In this document: positions 21,726 to 31,066 of the stretch, piece after piece
Layout of the letters: each line of letters opens with the position of its first letter
How positions within the stretch are numbered: the first letter of the stretch is position 1
NCBI RefSeq assembly: GCF_002894645.1
Contig: NZ_NCQY01000002.1
Coordinates: 274,901-338,900 of the forward strand
Origin: Salinibacter altiplanensis
GTDB taxonomy: Bacteria > Bacteroidota > Rhodothermia > Rhodothermales > Salinibacteraceae
Direction: 5' to 3'
DNA length: 64,000 nucleotides
The notes under the pieces: generated by a model
Seen by the model: the letters and a program-made list of their open reading frames with translations, nothing else
Told to the model about the DNA's origin: nothing
Databases searched by the model: none
Position numbers and translations under genes: made by a program

Positions 21726-22314
21726 ATGCTTGGCCTTTCCCTTCTCGTGACAGAAGGCCTGACGACCCTGGGGACGTTGGTGGCACTCGCGGCCCTCGTT
21801 GGGCTTGGAGAAAGACTTCGGGCGTGGGGCATGGCAGCGCCGACCACACGTCGCATCGTTCACATGGGGGCGTCTGTTCGTGGTCGGCATCCCTGTTCTG
21901 TTTGGGCGACTCCTGCCGGCCTATGCGCTCGCTGCTGTCGTCACGGGGGTGTGAGTGCAACCGCCTGCTCGTAGCACTGGTGGGAGGGATGCACGCAGCT
22001 CGTTCGCAGAGCCGGGGCACGGCGGTGCTTCAACCGTCCGTGCTGCTGGCTTCGGGGACGACGTGGTCGATTTCACCGGATCGGGTGTTTGTGTTTTAGG
22101 GGCGTACCTGCTGGGCATGGTTGCCGACAGCCCCACCGGGGCCTATGTGCAGTTCCACTACCAAACCGACACGAGTGACTGGAGGGATACGCCCTCGACC
22201 CGAGGGATCTCTTCCGTACGGGGCTGGGCGTGCGTGACAAACAATGCCGTCAATGTCGTGGGCACGACGGTGGGCGGCGGGGCTGCCCTCACGGGCTTCC
22301 TCCTGTTGGCGTAG
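21726..22314 (+). pseudogene. Decayed dolichol-kinase-like / DUF92 membrane protein
   Basis: Remains of one gene spread over three frames. Frame 3 from the ATG at 21726 reads a transmembrane segment and TTRRIVHMG, the start of the dolichol/phytol-kinase-like domain. Near 21877 the match moves to another frame (FVVGIPVLFGRLLPAYALA), and after a TGA it moves again (GGMHAARSQSRGTAVL, ending at 22099). The last part, from about 22100 to 22314 (GMVADSPTGAYVQF, VRGWACVTNNAVNVVG), matches the C-terminus of DUF92 (TMEM19-like) proteins. The middle of the DUF92 domain appears deleted. I infer a former fused DUF92 protein with at least two frameshifts and an internal deletion. Confidence 0.6.
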
Positions 22315-22470
22315 TCGTTCTGCGGTCAAGAAACGTTCCGAGGTTGGCCCCCCACTTCCGACCCTACCCGGTTCCCCGGGGTTGTAGAGGAAAGAGATGA
22401 GCCTTTACTTTAGGGGTGGCAAAAGCAGTGCAGTCCCCGTTGTCTCCTCCGCGTCAAATAGAGAGTGCCT

Positions 22471-23823
22471 ATGCCCTGGTACAAGAAGCTTCACTGGCAA
22501 ATTATCATCGGGCTTGTGCTGGGCCTCATCTACGGGGTCATCGCCGCGTCTGCCGGATGGGGACAGTTCACCAGCAACTGGGTCGCGCCGTTTGGAACCA
22601 TCTTCCTGAACCTCCTCCAGCTCATTGCGGTGCCGCTCATCCTGTCGTCGCTGATTGTAGGGGTGGCCTCGCTCGGCGACCTTGAACAGCTGTCGCGGAT
22701 TGGCGGAAAGACGTTGGGGATCTACGTGTTGACCACGACCCTTGCGCTCGTGATTGGCCTGGTCCTGGTCAACACCCTGCAGCCCGGCCGGACGGTGCCG
22801 CAGGAAATGCGCACGCAGCTGGAGCAGACCTATCAGGGGGACATTGAGGAGAGCATGGAGGTCGCCGAGCAGGCAGAAGGACGCGGCCCTTTGCAGCCGC
22901 TCGTCGACATGGTCCCGTCCAACTTCTTCGAGTCGGCCTCGGACAACGGAAATATGCTCCAGGTCGTCTTTGTGGCCATCTTTCTGGGGGGGGTGCTGCT
23001 TCTGCTTCCCGGCAAGAAGGCAGAGCCGTTGTTGACGGTTTTCGACAGCTTGTTTGAGGCAATTATTAAGGCGGTGGAGGTCATCATGCTCACGGCACCA
23101 GTGGGCGTGTTTGGGCTCCTCGCCGATGCGATCACCTCCATCGCCGCCGGCAGTCCCACGGACCTTGCCAGTCTCCTCGGCGCCCTGGGGTTTTATTGTG
23201 TGACGGTCGTGATCGGGCTCGCCATTATGGTGTTCGTGGTCTATCCCATTTTCATGAGGCTCTTTACCTCCATCTCGGTTCCGGACTACTTCCGGGCCAT
23301 CGCCCCGGCGCAACTGGTTGCCTTCTCCACCTCGTCGAGCGGGGCCACACTGCCGGTCACGATGGAGGTCTCGGAGAAAAATCTTGGGGTCTCAGAGCAG
23401 GTGTCGTCCTTCGTGTTGCCCCTCGGCGCCACGGTCAACATGGACGGAACGGCCCTCTACCAAGCCGTCTCGGCGGTCTTTATCGCGCAGGTGCTCGGCA
23501 TCAGCCTGGCCTTTACCCAACAGCTCAACATCGTTTTAATCGCGGTGCTGGCCTCCATCGGAACCGCGGCGGTGCCGAGTGCGGGCATTGTGATGCTCGT
23601 CGTCATTCTGGAATCGATTGGGGTGCCAAGTGCCGGCCTCGCACTCATTCTTGGTGTGGACCGTCCGCTCGACATGCTGCGAACGACGAACAACGTGACG
23701 GGCGACACGATGGTCGCATCCGTCGTGGCGGCCACGGAGAACCAACTCAACTTCCCCACAGACGGCGTCAGTGTTGCGACGACCGACGTACAGGGCAGCG
23801 TCCGCGAAGAGCCGGCCCGGTAG
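22471..23823 (+). CDS. Dicarboxylate/amino acid:cation symporter (DAACS family)
   Basis: Inner-membrane secondary transporter that imports glutamate, aspartate or C4-dicarboxylates with Na+ or H+. It has 450 residues from the ATG at 22471; a GTG two codons earlier is possible. Eight hydrophobic segments plus two re-entrant loops are expected. The serine-rich loop AFSTSSSGATLPVTM (about residues 288-302), the ion/substrate motif NMDGTALYQ (about 322-330) and VDRPLDMLRTTNNVTGD (about 393-409) are all present. An acidic periplasmic loop spans about residues 105-145. Substrate cannot be fixed from sequence. It appears monocistronic, 156 bases after the decayed DUF92 gene. Confidence 0.92.
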   Translation: MPWYKKLHWQIIIGLVLGLIYGVIAASAGWGQFTSNWVAPFGTIFLNLLQLIAVPLILSSLIVGVASLGDLEQLSRIGGKTLGIYVLTTTLALVIGLVLVNTLQPGRTVPQEMRTQLEQTYQGDIEESMEVAEQAEGRGPLQPLVDMVPSNFFESASDNGNMLQVVFVAIFLGGVLLLLPGKKAEPLLTVFDSLFEAIIKAVEVIMLTAPVGVFGLLADAITSIAAGSPTDLASLLGALGFYCVTVVIGLAIMVFVVYPIFMRLFTSISVPDYFRAIAPAQLVAFSTSSSGATLPVTMEVSEKNLGVSEQVSSFVLPLGATVNMDGTALYQAVSAVFIAQVLGISLAFTQQLNIVLIAVLASIGTAAVPSAGIVMLVVILESIGVPSAGLALILGVDRPLDMLRTTNNVTGDTMVASVVAATENQLNFPTDGVSVATTDVQGSVREEPAR

Positions 23824-23934
23824 GGACGAAACAATCGGGTCACGTTCGGGGCCTCGGGGCGAGCATCTGGGAAACGGCCGTTGTCCGTTCCGTTTTAGCC
23901 GTGCGAACAGTCTTGGTCACCACCCCTCCTGTAC

Positions 23935-25323
23935 ATGAGCATTCTTCCCGACCGCGTCCAGCCATTGAACGAGCAGGAAGTGCAGGAGGAGGGGCGCTAC
24001 GTCCTGTACTGGATGGAACAGTCGCAGCGGGCCCAGCACAACCCGGCGTTGGAGCGCGCCCTTCACCATGCCCGAGAGACAGGACTTCCTCTGCTGGTTG
24101 TGGTTGGCATCACGGATGCCCACTCGGAGGCGACCCTCCGACATCATACCTTTATGCTGGAGGGCCTTCGTGAGACGCAACAGCGCCTCGCCGAGCGGGG
24201 ACTGAAGATGGTGGCGCGCCACGGGGCGCCGGACGACGTGGCGCTGCAGTACGCCGGAGAAGCCGCGGTCCTCGTTACCGACCGTGGGTACCTTCGGCAC
24301 CAGAAGCAATGGCGCGCCCGTGTGGCGGAGGAGGCGCCCTGCCGGGTGGAGCAGGTGGAAGGGGATGTGGTCGTGCCGGTAGAGACGGTTACCGACAAGG
24401 CCGAGTACGCCGCACGAACCATCCGGCCGAAGATCCATGAGCACCTGGAGCGGTGCCTGCAGCTGCCAGATCCTGTGTCCGTGGAGATCCCCTCGCTCGA
24501 CCTGGAGGTCGAATCCGGCCTCTCTCTTGACGACATTGAAGGCCTTACCGACCCGCTGGAGCTCGACCAGAGCGTCGCACCGGTTTCTGACCTGTATCCG
24601 GGGGGCGCCTCCGAGGCCGAAGCGATTCTCGATGACTTTCTCGCGGAGCATCTCGACGGGTACGACGAGAATCGCAATCAGATTCACTCCCACGCGGTCT
24701 CTCACATGAGCAAGTATCTTCACTACGGGCAAATTTCGCCCGTGTGGCTGGCCCAGCAGGTGCGCCGGGCCGAGGGGCCGACGTCGGACGTTGAGTCCTA
24801 CATCGAAGAGCTCGTGGTTCGGCGCGAGCTGACGATGAACCATGTCCACTTTCGTCCCGATACCTACGACTCGTATACGTGTCTGCCGGAGTGGGCCCGT
24901 GAAAGCCTGGCCGAGCACGCCGATGATGAGCGCGAGCACGTCTACAGCCTGGATGAGCTAGAGGAAGGCACCACGCACGACCCCTACTGGAACGCAGCGA
25001 TGAAGGAGATGCGGGAGACGGGCTACATGCACAACTACATGCGCATGTACTGGGGAAAGAAAATTCTGGAGTGGTCCCCGAATCCGAAAACGGCCTACGA
25101 CCGCACGCTCCACCTCAACAACACGTACTTTCTCGACGGGCGCGACCCGAATTCCTTTGCCAACGTGGCGTGGGTGTTTGGGCTTCACGACCGTGGCTGG
25201 AAGGAACGGCCCGTGTACGGAAAGGTGCGGTACATGAGCCAGGGGGGGCTGAATCGGAAGGCGGATCCGGACGCGTACGTCGAAAAGGTAGACCGCTTGG
25301 CCACGGTCGCGCACTCTGCGTAG
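23935..25323 (+). CDS. phr: Class II CPD photolyase
   Basis: Uses blue light and FAD to split cyclobutane pyrimidine dimers in DNA, apt for a sun-exposed halophile. It has 462 residues, the usual class II length. The N-terminal photolyase fold runs to about residue 165. The FAD-binding C-terminal half contains KYLHYGQISP, YMHNYMRMYWGKKILEW and FANVAWVFGLHDRGWKER, all class II hallmarks, and ends near KVRYMSQGGLNRK. Start ATG at 23935, 111 bases after the symporter. A small membrane protein gene follows 17 bases later and may be co-transcribed. Confidence 0.95.
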   Translation: MSILPDRVQPLNEQEVQEEGRYVLYWMEQSQRAQHNPALERALHHARETGLPLLVVVGITDAHSEATLRHHTFMLEGLRETQQRLAERGLKMVARHGAPDDVALQYAGEAAVLVTDRGYLRHQKQWRARVAEEAPCRVEQVEGDVVVPVETVTDKAEYAARTIRPKIHEHLERCLQLPDPVSVEIPSLDLEVESGLSLDDIEGLTDPLELDQSVAPVSDLYPGGASEAEAILDDFLAEHLDGYDENRNQIHSHAVSHMSKYLHYGQISPVWLAQQVRRAEGPTSDVESYIEELVVRRELTMNHVHFRPDTYDSYTCLPEWARESLAEHADDEREHVYSLDELEEGTTHDPYWNAAMKEMRETGYMHNYMRMYWGKKILEWSPNPKTAYDRTLHLNNTYFLDGRDPNSFANVAWVFGLHDRGWKERPVYGKVRYMSQGGLNRKADPDAYVEKVDRLATVAHSA

Positions 25324-25340
25324 CCATTGGAGCAACCGAC

Positions 25341-25562
25341 ATGACCAACGACACGAAGGAAACCCTCTTTCCCATCACGTACGCCAGCGCGGTGTTCTTC
25401 TACGCGTGGGCGATCATTTCTCTTTGGGTGGGGCCCGACCGCGGCTTGACGGGCGATTGGTACCTGGTCCTCGGGGTGATCCCTGCCTTCCTGGGCGTGA
25501 CCAGTACAGTCATGGCTCTTGCGCTTCACCTGGAGCTTCAGGATGGAGACTCGGCAAACTGA
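25341..25562 (+). CDS. Small two-span membrane protein, unknown function
   Basis: A 73-residue protein starting MTNDTKETLFPIT at the ATG at 25341, 17 bases after the photolyase stop. Two hydrophobic helices (about residues 12-30 and 42-64) flank a short loop containing Gly-Pro-Asp. I recognise no family. Tight spacing suggests co-transcription with phr. The longer frame open upstream overlaps the photolyase and is not the real start. Confidence 0.6.
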   Translation: MTNDTKETLFPITYASAVFFYAWAIISLWVGPDRGLTGDWYLVLGVIPAFLGVTSTVMALALHLELQDGDSAN

Positions 25563-25579
25563 AACGCCCCGTTCCGCTT

Positions 25580-26068
25580 CTATGCCTGGGTCCGTGCCGA
25601 CGATGTCTCAAACTGGATCCAGGCTGGATTGAGGCCGCCAATGATAGCCCCGTAGACGAGGTGGAGCACGAGAGTGGCGGCGACGTACTTGGCCGTTGAG
25701 CCGAGGTGCAGCGGATTGCTCGGGGCGAGGTCGTGGCCCGCGCCACCGACCCCGAAGACGCCCCATCCGATGAGTGGCGAGTAGACGAGCATCATGAAGA
25801 GCCACAAGCCCGCGGCCAGAGAAAGGCCTCGCCGAACGTTGGTGGCAGATCCGTACAGGCCCACCAGGACGAAGGACCAGGTGGCTCCGTAGCCGAAGTG
25901 GGTGAGAAGAGGGAGGGGCCCTACGTTCAGGCCGAGTTGCTCCAAAAAGGCGGCGGAGGGCGGAAGATTGAAGGGAGCAACGCCCGTGCCGTGAATGCCG
26001 AGCATCATGAGCAGGAACATGACGAGGCTTCCAAGCACGCCGATAAGAATGGACTTGAGCCACTTCAT
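25580..26068 (-). CDS. Four-span membrane protein, unknown function
   Basis: A 162-residue protein from the ATG at 26068 (MKWLKSILIGVLGSLVMFLL). It has about four hydrophobic segments: residues 5-25, 50-72, 80-102 and 125-150. Conserved-looking Gly/His positions occur in HFGYGATW and HLVYGAIIGG. This pattern resembles DUF6789-like membrane proteins, a weak family guess. It converges with the small phr-linked gene, whose stop is 17 bases away. The longer upstream frame lacks a membrane-protein-like start. Confidence 0.6.
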   Translation of the reverse strand: MKWLKSILIGVLGSLVMFLLMMLGIHGTGVAPFNLPPSAAFLEQLGLNVGPLPLLTHFGYGATWSFVLVGLYGSATNVRRGLSLAAGLWLFMMLVYSPLIGWGVFGVGGAGHDLAPSNPLHLGSTAKYVAATLVLHLVYGAIIGGLNPAWIQFETSSARTQA

Positions 26069-26187
26069 GGGATGGAGAATGGACTGTAAGCGAGAGCGCG
26101 AAAACCTGTGCGGAGGATGACTCTGCACACTCTTGGGTAGGAAGCACCGCGCTCCGTTACGCACCCGTGAAGTTCGCCATCGGCCCC

Positions 26188-26421
26188 CTACTGGAGCGAA
26201 AGTCCGAGTGCAGACGGGGAGAAATGCAGCACGTATCCGCAGTATTTACAGACGACATTGATCCGGGGCTCCGTCGAGGAATCATTTTCATCTGTGGGGA
26301 GAAGCGTAATTTCCTCCTGCACGGTCATGTTGGCGGCCCCACAGACGGGACATTGCGGCGGCTGTGCACGCGCCTTGAGGTGATTGGCCACGGCACGCTG
26401 CTGGTCTAACGTCAGAGGCAT
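26188..26421 (-). CDS. Small zinc-ribbon protein
   Basis: A 77-residue protein from the ATG at 26421. Two cysteine pairs, CPVCGA (about residues 24-29) and CKYCGY (about 59-64), would bind one zinc ion as a ribbon. They are separated by a short acidic strand region. The N-terminus MPLTLDQQRAVANHLKA is helical. Function is unknown; nucleic-acid or protein binding is the usual role of such ribbons. The very long open frame that continues upstream on this strand is a shadow of the M20 peptidase gene and is discounted. Confidence 0.65.
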   Translation of the reverse strand: MPLTLDQQRAVANHLKARAQPPQCPVCGAANMTVQEEITLLPTDENDSSTEPRINVVCKYCGYVLHFSPSALGLSLQ

Positions 26422-26661
26422 ACTGAGAGAAACGGGAAAGGCTGGGGAAAGATGACAGGCTTTCAGAAGACCGCCCGTGGGCGACGGACGGATGGCGAGT
26501 GGGTTTGCAGGCTCTTCGCCGGGCTTCTGCCAATCGGGCAGGATGTTCTGCCTGGCACTTCTTTTGGAGGGAAATACCATTGCGTGCGCCGGGACGTTGC
26601 CCGACCGCCGAAGATGTTTGAATATTTTCGCCCCGTTTGTTTCTACAAGCCCCTTCCTAGC

Positions 26662-27168
26662 ATGGTTGCCCAGCAGCACTACCAGCGTTTGAAGCACCTC
26701 TACACGGCCGCCTCGGCGGAGCAGGCCACCGGGCCTGTGGACATCTCCTACGGATACGCCGAAGTGGTGGGCGTGATCGAAGAGGGAGCGGACCGCCCCG
26801 TGGTGACCCGCGTGCCCCACCAGCACCTCCTGGCCGATGTCGCGTCCCTCGCGGCGGGCTCGGTGGAGAAGGAGGGGCAGCTTGCACTGGAGCAGTTCAA
26901 CCTGAGTGTCAACCAGCCCGACTATCGAGGTTCGGTTCGGGCCAGCGCAGAAGTGGTTCTGGCGGAGCCGCCTCGCTACCACGTCCGAGCGACCCTGTTT
27001 GGGGAGGACGGAAAAGAGCTTGCCGAGGCGCTGACGTTCTTTGGGCCAAGTGGAGAGGACCTGCCGCCCGATCCCGCCCCGGAAGACGAGGCCGAGGGCC
27101 CAGCACCGCCCCCGGCGCCCTTCATGCCCGTCCACGCCACCCGGTTCGGATCGCTGTGCCTGAACTAG
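26662..27168 (+). CDS. Probable hotdog-fold thioesterase-like protein (PaaI-type)
   Basis: A 168-residue protein from the ATG at 26662 (MVAQQHYQRLKHLYTAA). The order of elements follows PaaI/YiiD-type hotdog proteins: an N-terminal helix with HYQRLKHLY, a strand with YGYAEVVGVI, a long central helix, then the paired strands QFNLSVNQPDYRGSVRASA and YHVRATLFGEDGKELAEAL. The usual HGG or Asp/Asn catalytic signature is not obvious, so activity is uncertain. A Pro/Glu/Ala-rich tail of about 30 residues follows. It is divergent from the zinc-ribbon gene across a 240-base spacer. Confidence 0.5.
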   Translation: MVAQQHYQRLKHLYTAASAEQATGPVDISYGYAEVVGVIEEGADRPVVTRVPHQHLLADVASLAAGSVEKEGQLALEQFNLSVNQPDYRGSVRASAEVVLAEPPRYHVRATLFGEDGKELAEALTFFGPSGEDLPPDPAPEDEAEGPAPPPAPFMPVHATRFGSLCLN

Positions 27169-27309
27169 TGATGGACATACGGAGGAAGAGGAAGACGAAC
27201 GGACGATCGTGCTGCGGAGGCACGGAGAGATGCTCCTGCTCGGAACCTTCATCGGGATGGAGCGTGGCGGACGCCGGACTCCCAGCTCGGTCGTCCCAAT
27301 GTGTCCTCC

Positions 27310-28818
27310 ATGCTTCCCGATTGGCTTTCCGGACGGCGTCTCTTGATCGGCACCGGACTGGTGCTGGGCGGTGTACTTGCCATTGTGGCGGTTCGGACCG
27401 GGCAGGTAGAGTCGCGCCAAGTGCAGACGGAGCCGGTGGAGCCGACGGTTTCGCCAGGGGCTCCGCGGCGGCTTGCTGAGGCCCTGACGATTCGCACGAT
27501 TACCGAGCGGGATCCTGCTGAACTCGACTCGGCGGCGTTCCGACAGTTCTATGAGTACGCGGCGCGGTCTTTTCCGGCCGTCCATTCGGCCCTCGACACG
27601 ACCCACGTCAACGGGCTGAGCCGCCTCTACACCTGGAGGGGGCGCGTCCCCTCCCTTGCGCCCATCGTGCTCATGGCCCACGTCGACGTGGTGCCGATCG
27701 AAGATTCTTCGGCCTGGACGCACCTGCCGTTCGAGGGACGAATTTCGGACGGACACGTGTGGGGACGCGGCGCCCTCGACGACAAGGCAAGTGCCCTTGG
27801 GATTCTGGAGGCCATGGAGGCCTTGCTGAACCGGGACGTGACGCCGCGGCGAACGGTGCATGTGGCGCTGGGACACGACGAAGAGGTGGGGGGGCGGCGG
27901 GGCGGACGTGCCCTGGCCGAACGGATCACTGCCAAGGGCGTCTCGCCGGCGCTGGTGGTCGACGAAGGAGGAGCGATCGCGCGGGGGGCCCTTCCGGGCC
28001 TGACGGACCCGCTCGCCGCCGTGGGAGTGGCGGGAAAAGGATTTTTGAGTCTGTCCCTCACGGCCGATGGGCCTGGGGGACACTCGTCTGTGCCGCCGTT
28101 TCGAACCAGCATTGAGGTTCTCAATGAGGCGATGACTCGGCTGCGCGCCAACCCGTTGCCGTCCCGCCTCACGGGCGTGGCGGACGCTATGTTCGAGTAC
28201 CTCGCGCCGGAACTGACGCTTCCGATGCGCACGCTCCTGGCAAACCGGTGGCTCACGGCCCCGGTCCTCCGGGCCGTGCTGAACCGCCGCCCGGCGACCC
28301 GGGCCACGATCCGGACGACGACCGTCCCGACACGGCTCGATGCCGGCGTGAAGGACAACGTGATCCCGACGCAGGCCCGCGCCGTCGTCAATTTTCGGAT
28401 CCTGCCGGGCCAGTCGGTCGATGAGGTCATCGCGCACGTCCGAGCGGTCCTCGACGGACTGTCCGTTCAGGCCGAGCCGATCCGGTCGACCTCCCCCCCG
28501 TCGGTCTCCAAGATCGAGACGCCGGCGTTCCGGATGATGCAGCGCACCATCGGGCAGGTCACGGCCGACTCGGTCGTGGTGGCCCCGTACCTCCTGCCCG
28601 GGCGCACGGACAGCGGCTACTACGCCGACCACAGCGACGCCGTGTACCGGTTCGTGCCGTACCAGCTCGGCCCCGATGACCGGAGCCGCATCCACGGGCC
28701 CAACGAACGCATCGCGGTCGACGATTACCGGACTGTCGTCCAGTTTTATACCCAGCTCCTCCGCAACGCCGATCGTCTTCCGACGGCATCGGGGGCCGAG
28801 GCTGGGCCGAACGGCTGA
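27310..28818 (+). CDS. M20 family metallopeptidase (PM20D1/CPS1-like), membrane-anchored
   Basis: A two-zinc amidohydrolase/carboxypeptidase. The N-terminus has one hydrophobic helix (about residues 10-30), so the enzyme is probably anchored and periplasmic. Zinc and catalytic motifs are LMAHVDVVP, WGRGALDDK, GHDEEVGG with the general-base Glu, VVDEGG and the late RIHGPNERI. The dimerisation insertion GPGGHSS lies between them. The closest type is the CPS1/PM20D1 branch, which handles N-acyl amino acids or dipeptides; the exact substrate is unknown. The ATG at 27310 is used; a GTG at 27301 is equally possible. The DD-carboxypeptidase gene starts 46 bases later. Confidence 0.88.
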   Translation: MLPDWLSGRRLLIGTGLVLGGVLAIVAVRTGQVESRQVQTEPVEPTVSPGAPRRLAEALTIRTITERDPAELDSAAFRQFYEYAARSFPAVHSALDTTHVNGLSRLYTWRGRVPSLAPIVLMAHVDVVPIEDSSAWTHLPFEGRISDGHVWGRGALDDKASALGILEAMEALLNRDVTPRRTVHVALGHDEEVGGRRGGRALAERITAKGVSPALVVDEGGAIARGALPGLTDPLAAVGVAGKGFLSLSLTADGPGGHSSVPPFRTSIEVLNEAMTRLRANPLPSRLTGVADAMFEYLAPELTLPMRTLLANRWLTAPVLRAVLNRRPATRATIRTTTVPTRLDAGVKDNVIPTQARAVVNFRILPGQSVDEVIAHVRAVLDGLSVQAEPIRSTSPPSVSKIETPAFRMMQRTIGQVTADSVVVAPYLLPGRTDSGYYADHSDAVYRFVPYQLGPDDRSRIHGPNERIAVDDYRTVVQFYTQLLRNADRLPTASGAEAGPNG

Positions 28819-28864
28819 CGGCACTCTCACGGCTTGTGTCACCCACCGTACCAACACCACGTCC

Positions 28865-30415
28865 ATGTCACGATCCGTTTCTCGAAGTGGGGGAGGACTG
28901 GGGCTCGTTCTCGCACTGTTGATGCTCGTGGTGGGAGGAGCGGCGACGGTTCAGGCCCAGTCGTCGCCCGCGACCGAGACGCCCCAGGAATACATCCAGT
29001 CTGTCGTCACCGACACGATCGACGCTGCCCCGTACACGGGGGCGCTCTGGGGCATTGAGGTGATCAATTTGGAAACGGATGAGCGGCTGTTTCAGCACAA
29101 CCCGGAGCATCTGTTCACGCCTGCGTCCAACGCCAAGCTCTTGACCGCGGCCGCGGCCCTCCGCCGGCTGGGCCCCTCGTACCGCTACGAAACGAGGCTG
29201 TACGTGGACGGGCCGGTGCAGAATGGCGTCCTGCGCGGCAACCTAATTGTGCGGGGGAGTGGGGACCCCACCGTGGGGGGATACGAGCAACGAGACGATC
29301 CCACGTCGGCTTTTCGGGACTGGGCGGATTCGCTGAAGGCAGCCGGCATCACGCACATCGAGGGCGATATTCTCGGGGACGACGACCCGTTCAGCGACGT
29401 GCCGCTCGGGAACGGGTGGAGCTGGAACGACGTGCCCTCCTCGTACGCCGCGGAGATCAACGGACTTGTCTTCAACGGCAACTCGATTGACCTGGAGGTG
29501 CGGGGCCGCCAGGTGGGGGCGCCCGGTCGTGTCACCTGGTCGCCTTTCGAGACCGATTTCGTTCGGGTCCGCAATCAAAGCCGAACCGTGCCGCGCGACA
29601 CCACGTCCGACGAGGAGTACGACCGCCCCTTTTCGGAAAATGCCTTCACGGTTCACTCCCGGATCCACCCGAACGAGGTCCAGGAGGAGCCCCTTACCAT
29701 CACCGAGCCGACGAAGTATTTCACCCACACGCTCCGGTCCGTGCTGCTCCGAGAGGGCATCTCGGTAGCGGGACGAGGGCGAGACGTGGACGAGACGCCC
29801 CTCAAGCCGCGCTACGAGGCCGACTCGGTACGGCGGGTTGGGACGTACCGGTCGCCCCCGCTGCGGGATATTGTGCAGACGATGAACCACGAGAGCCAAA
29901 ACCTTTACGCCGAGCAGCTGCTCCGCACGCTCGCCGTGGTGGGGCCGCCGGACACCACGGCCGACGATCTCACGGAGGGCTCGGCGGCGCTTGGCGCCCT
30001 GGCCGTCCGCACGGAGCTGTCGGAGGTGGGGATCGACACCAGTCGGGTGCGGGTCGTGGACGGCTCGGGCCTCTCGCGCAAGAACTACGTCCGCCCCCGT
30101 GCCATGAGCCGCCTGCTGACGCACATGTGGGGCGAGGCGCCGCCCGACCGCAGTACGGCGTTTTACGACTCGTTGCCGATGGGGGGACGCGAGGGGACCC
30201 TCGAGTACCGGTTCCGGGGGGGCGCTGCGGCCGGCGAGGCGCGGGCCAAGACGGGCACGCTCACCGGGGCCAGTGCCCTTAGTGGGTACGTGAACACGCC
30301 CCGCGGCACACCGCTCGCCTTTGTGGTGTTTTGCAATCACCACCTGGCCGATACGGACGAGGTGCGGGCCGCGCAGGACGCGATCGTGAACGCGCTGGCC
30401 GAACTGTCCCTATGA
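28865..30415 (+). CDS. dacB: D-alanyl-D-alanine carboxypeptidase/endopeptidase (PBP4 type)
   Basis: Periplasmic class C penicillin-binding protein (peptidase S13) that trims peptidoglycan stem peptides and cleaves cross-links. It has 516 residues from the ATG at 28865, with a signal peptide ending near VQAQSS. Active-site motifs are SNAK in FTPASNAKLL (about Ser88, Lys91), the SGLSRKNY block holding the second motif (about 401) and AKTGTLTG (about 462). The long insertion between the first and second motifs is typical of PBP4. It lies directly downstream of the M20 peptidase. Confidence 0.93.
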   Translation: MSRSVSRSGGGLGLVLALLMLVVGGAATVQAQSSPATETPQEYIQSVVTDTIDAAPYTGALWGIEVINLETDERLFQHNPEHLFTPASNAKLLTAAAALRRLGPSYRYETRLYVDGPVQNGVLRGNLIVRGSGDPTVGGYEQRDDPTSAFRDWADSLKAAGITHIEGDILGDDDPFSDVPLGNGWSWNDVPSSYAAEINGLVFNGNSIDLEVRGRQVGAPGRVTWSPFETDFVRVRNQSRTVPRDTTSDEEYDRPFSENAFTVHSRIHPNEVQEEPLTITEPTKYFTHTLRSVLLREGISVAGRGRDVDETPLKPRYEADSVRRVGTYRSPPLRDIVQTMNHESQNLYAEQLLRTLAVVGPPDTTADDLTEGSAALGALAVRTELSEVGIDTSRVRVVDGSGLSRKNYVRPRAMSRLLTHMWGEAPPDRSTAFYDSLPMGGREGTLEYRFRGGAAAGEARAKTGTLTGASALSGYVNTPRGTPLAFVVFCNHHLADTDEVRAAQDAIVNALAELSL

Positions 30416-30463
30416 GCCACCCCCCGGCCGTCTCTTCCGGACTGCCGACCGCGAGGCGCCACA

Positions 30464-31009
30464 CTACCCGAAGAGCAGCTGCACCATGTACACCGACGCG
30501 AGAAAGCCGACGAAGTCGGCGAAGAGGCCGGCCGGCACGGCGTGTCGGGTGTCGCGGATGTTGACGGCGCCAAAGTAGACCGCAATGACGTAGAAGGTGG
30601 TCTCCGTGGAGCCGAACATGGTTGCGGCCATTTTCACCACGAGGGAATCCTCGCCGTACTGGTTAATCATGTCGGCCACGAGGCCCGCGGAGCCGGAGCC
30701 CGTGAGGGGGCGCACGAGGCCCATGGGAAGGACCTCGGCGGGCACCCCGATGACGCCCAGCACCGGATCGAGCACGTTCACGAGGTAGTCCATGGCGCCG
30801 GAGGCCCGGAACATCCCGATGGCGAAGAGAATGGCGATCAGGTAGGGAATGATGGTGACGGCCACGTCGAAGCCCTCCTTCGCGCCTTCCACGAAGACCT
30901 CGTAGACCCGCACGCCCTTGAGGAGGCCGTAGAGCGGAAAGCCGACGAGGAGGGCCGGCAGCACGAAGGCCGAGAGCGCGCTAACGACGGAGCGAATGGT
31001 TTCAAGCAT
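30464..31009 (-). CDS. spmB: SpmB-like membrane protein (nucleoside recognition/gate domain)
   Basis: A 181-residue integral membrane protein. It carries the gate-domain features of spore maturation protein B: IPYLIAILFAIGMFRASGAM, VRPLTGSGSAG and GSTETTFYVIAVYFGAV. Four to five transmembrane segments are expected. In Bacillus, SpmA and SpmB act late in spore core dehydration. Here it pairs with the SpmA-like gene just upstream (57-base gap), so the pair must do something else, probably transport across the inner membrane. Substrate unknown. Confidence 0.9.
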   Translation of the reverse strand: MLETIRSVVSALSAFVLPALLVGFPLYGLLKGVRVYEVFVEGAKEGFDVAVTIIPYLIAILFAIGMFRASGAMDYLVNVLDPVLGVIGVPAEVLPMGLVRPLTGSGSAGLVADMINQYGEDSLVVKMAATMFGSTETTFYVIAVYFGAVNIRDTRHAVPAGLFADFVGFLASVYMVQLLFG

Positions 31010-31066
31010 GGCGGTAGAAGGGGGCGGTATGGGGCGGTATACAGGGGCAGAAGGGCGAGTCGAGAA

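Noticed and set aside
22370-22385. GGTTCCCCGGGG palindrome-like sequence before the symporter gene as an operator
   Set aside because: Short, GC-rich and expected by chance in this genome; no second copy or good spacing to a promoter.
26422-28866. Long minus-strand frame continuing upstream of the zinc-ribbon gene, opposite the hotdog and M20 genes
   Set aside because: Only the last 77 codons have a sensible composition and a zinc ribbon. The rest is a shadow of the M20 peptidase and hotdog genes.
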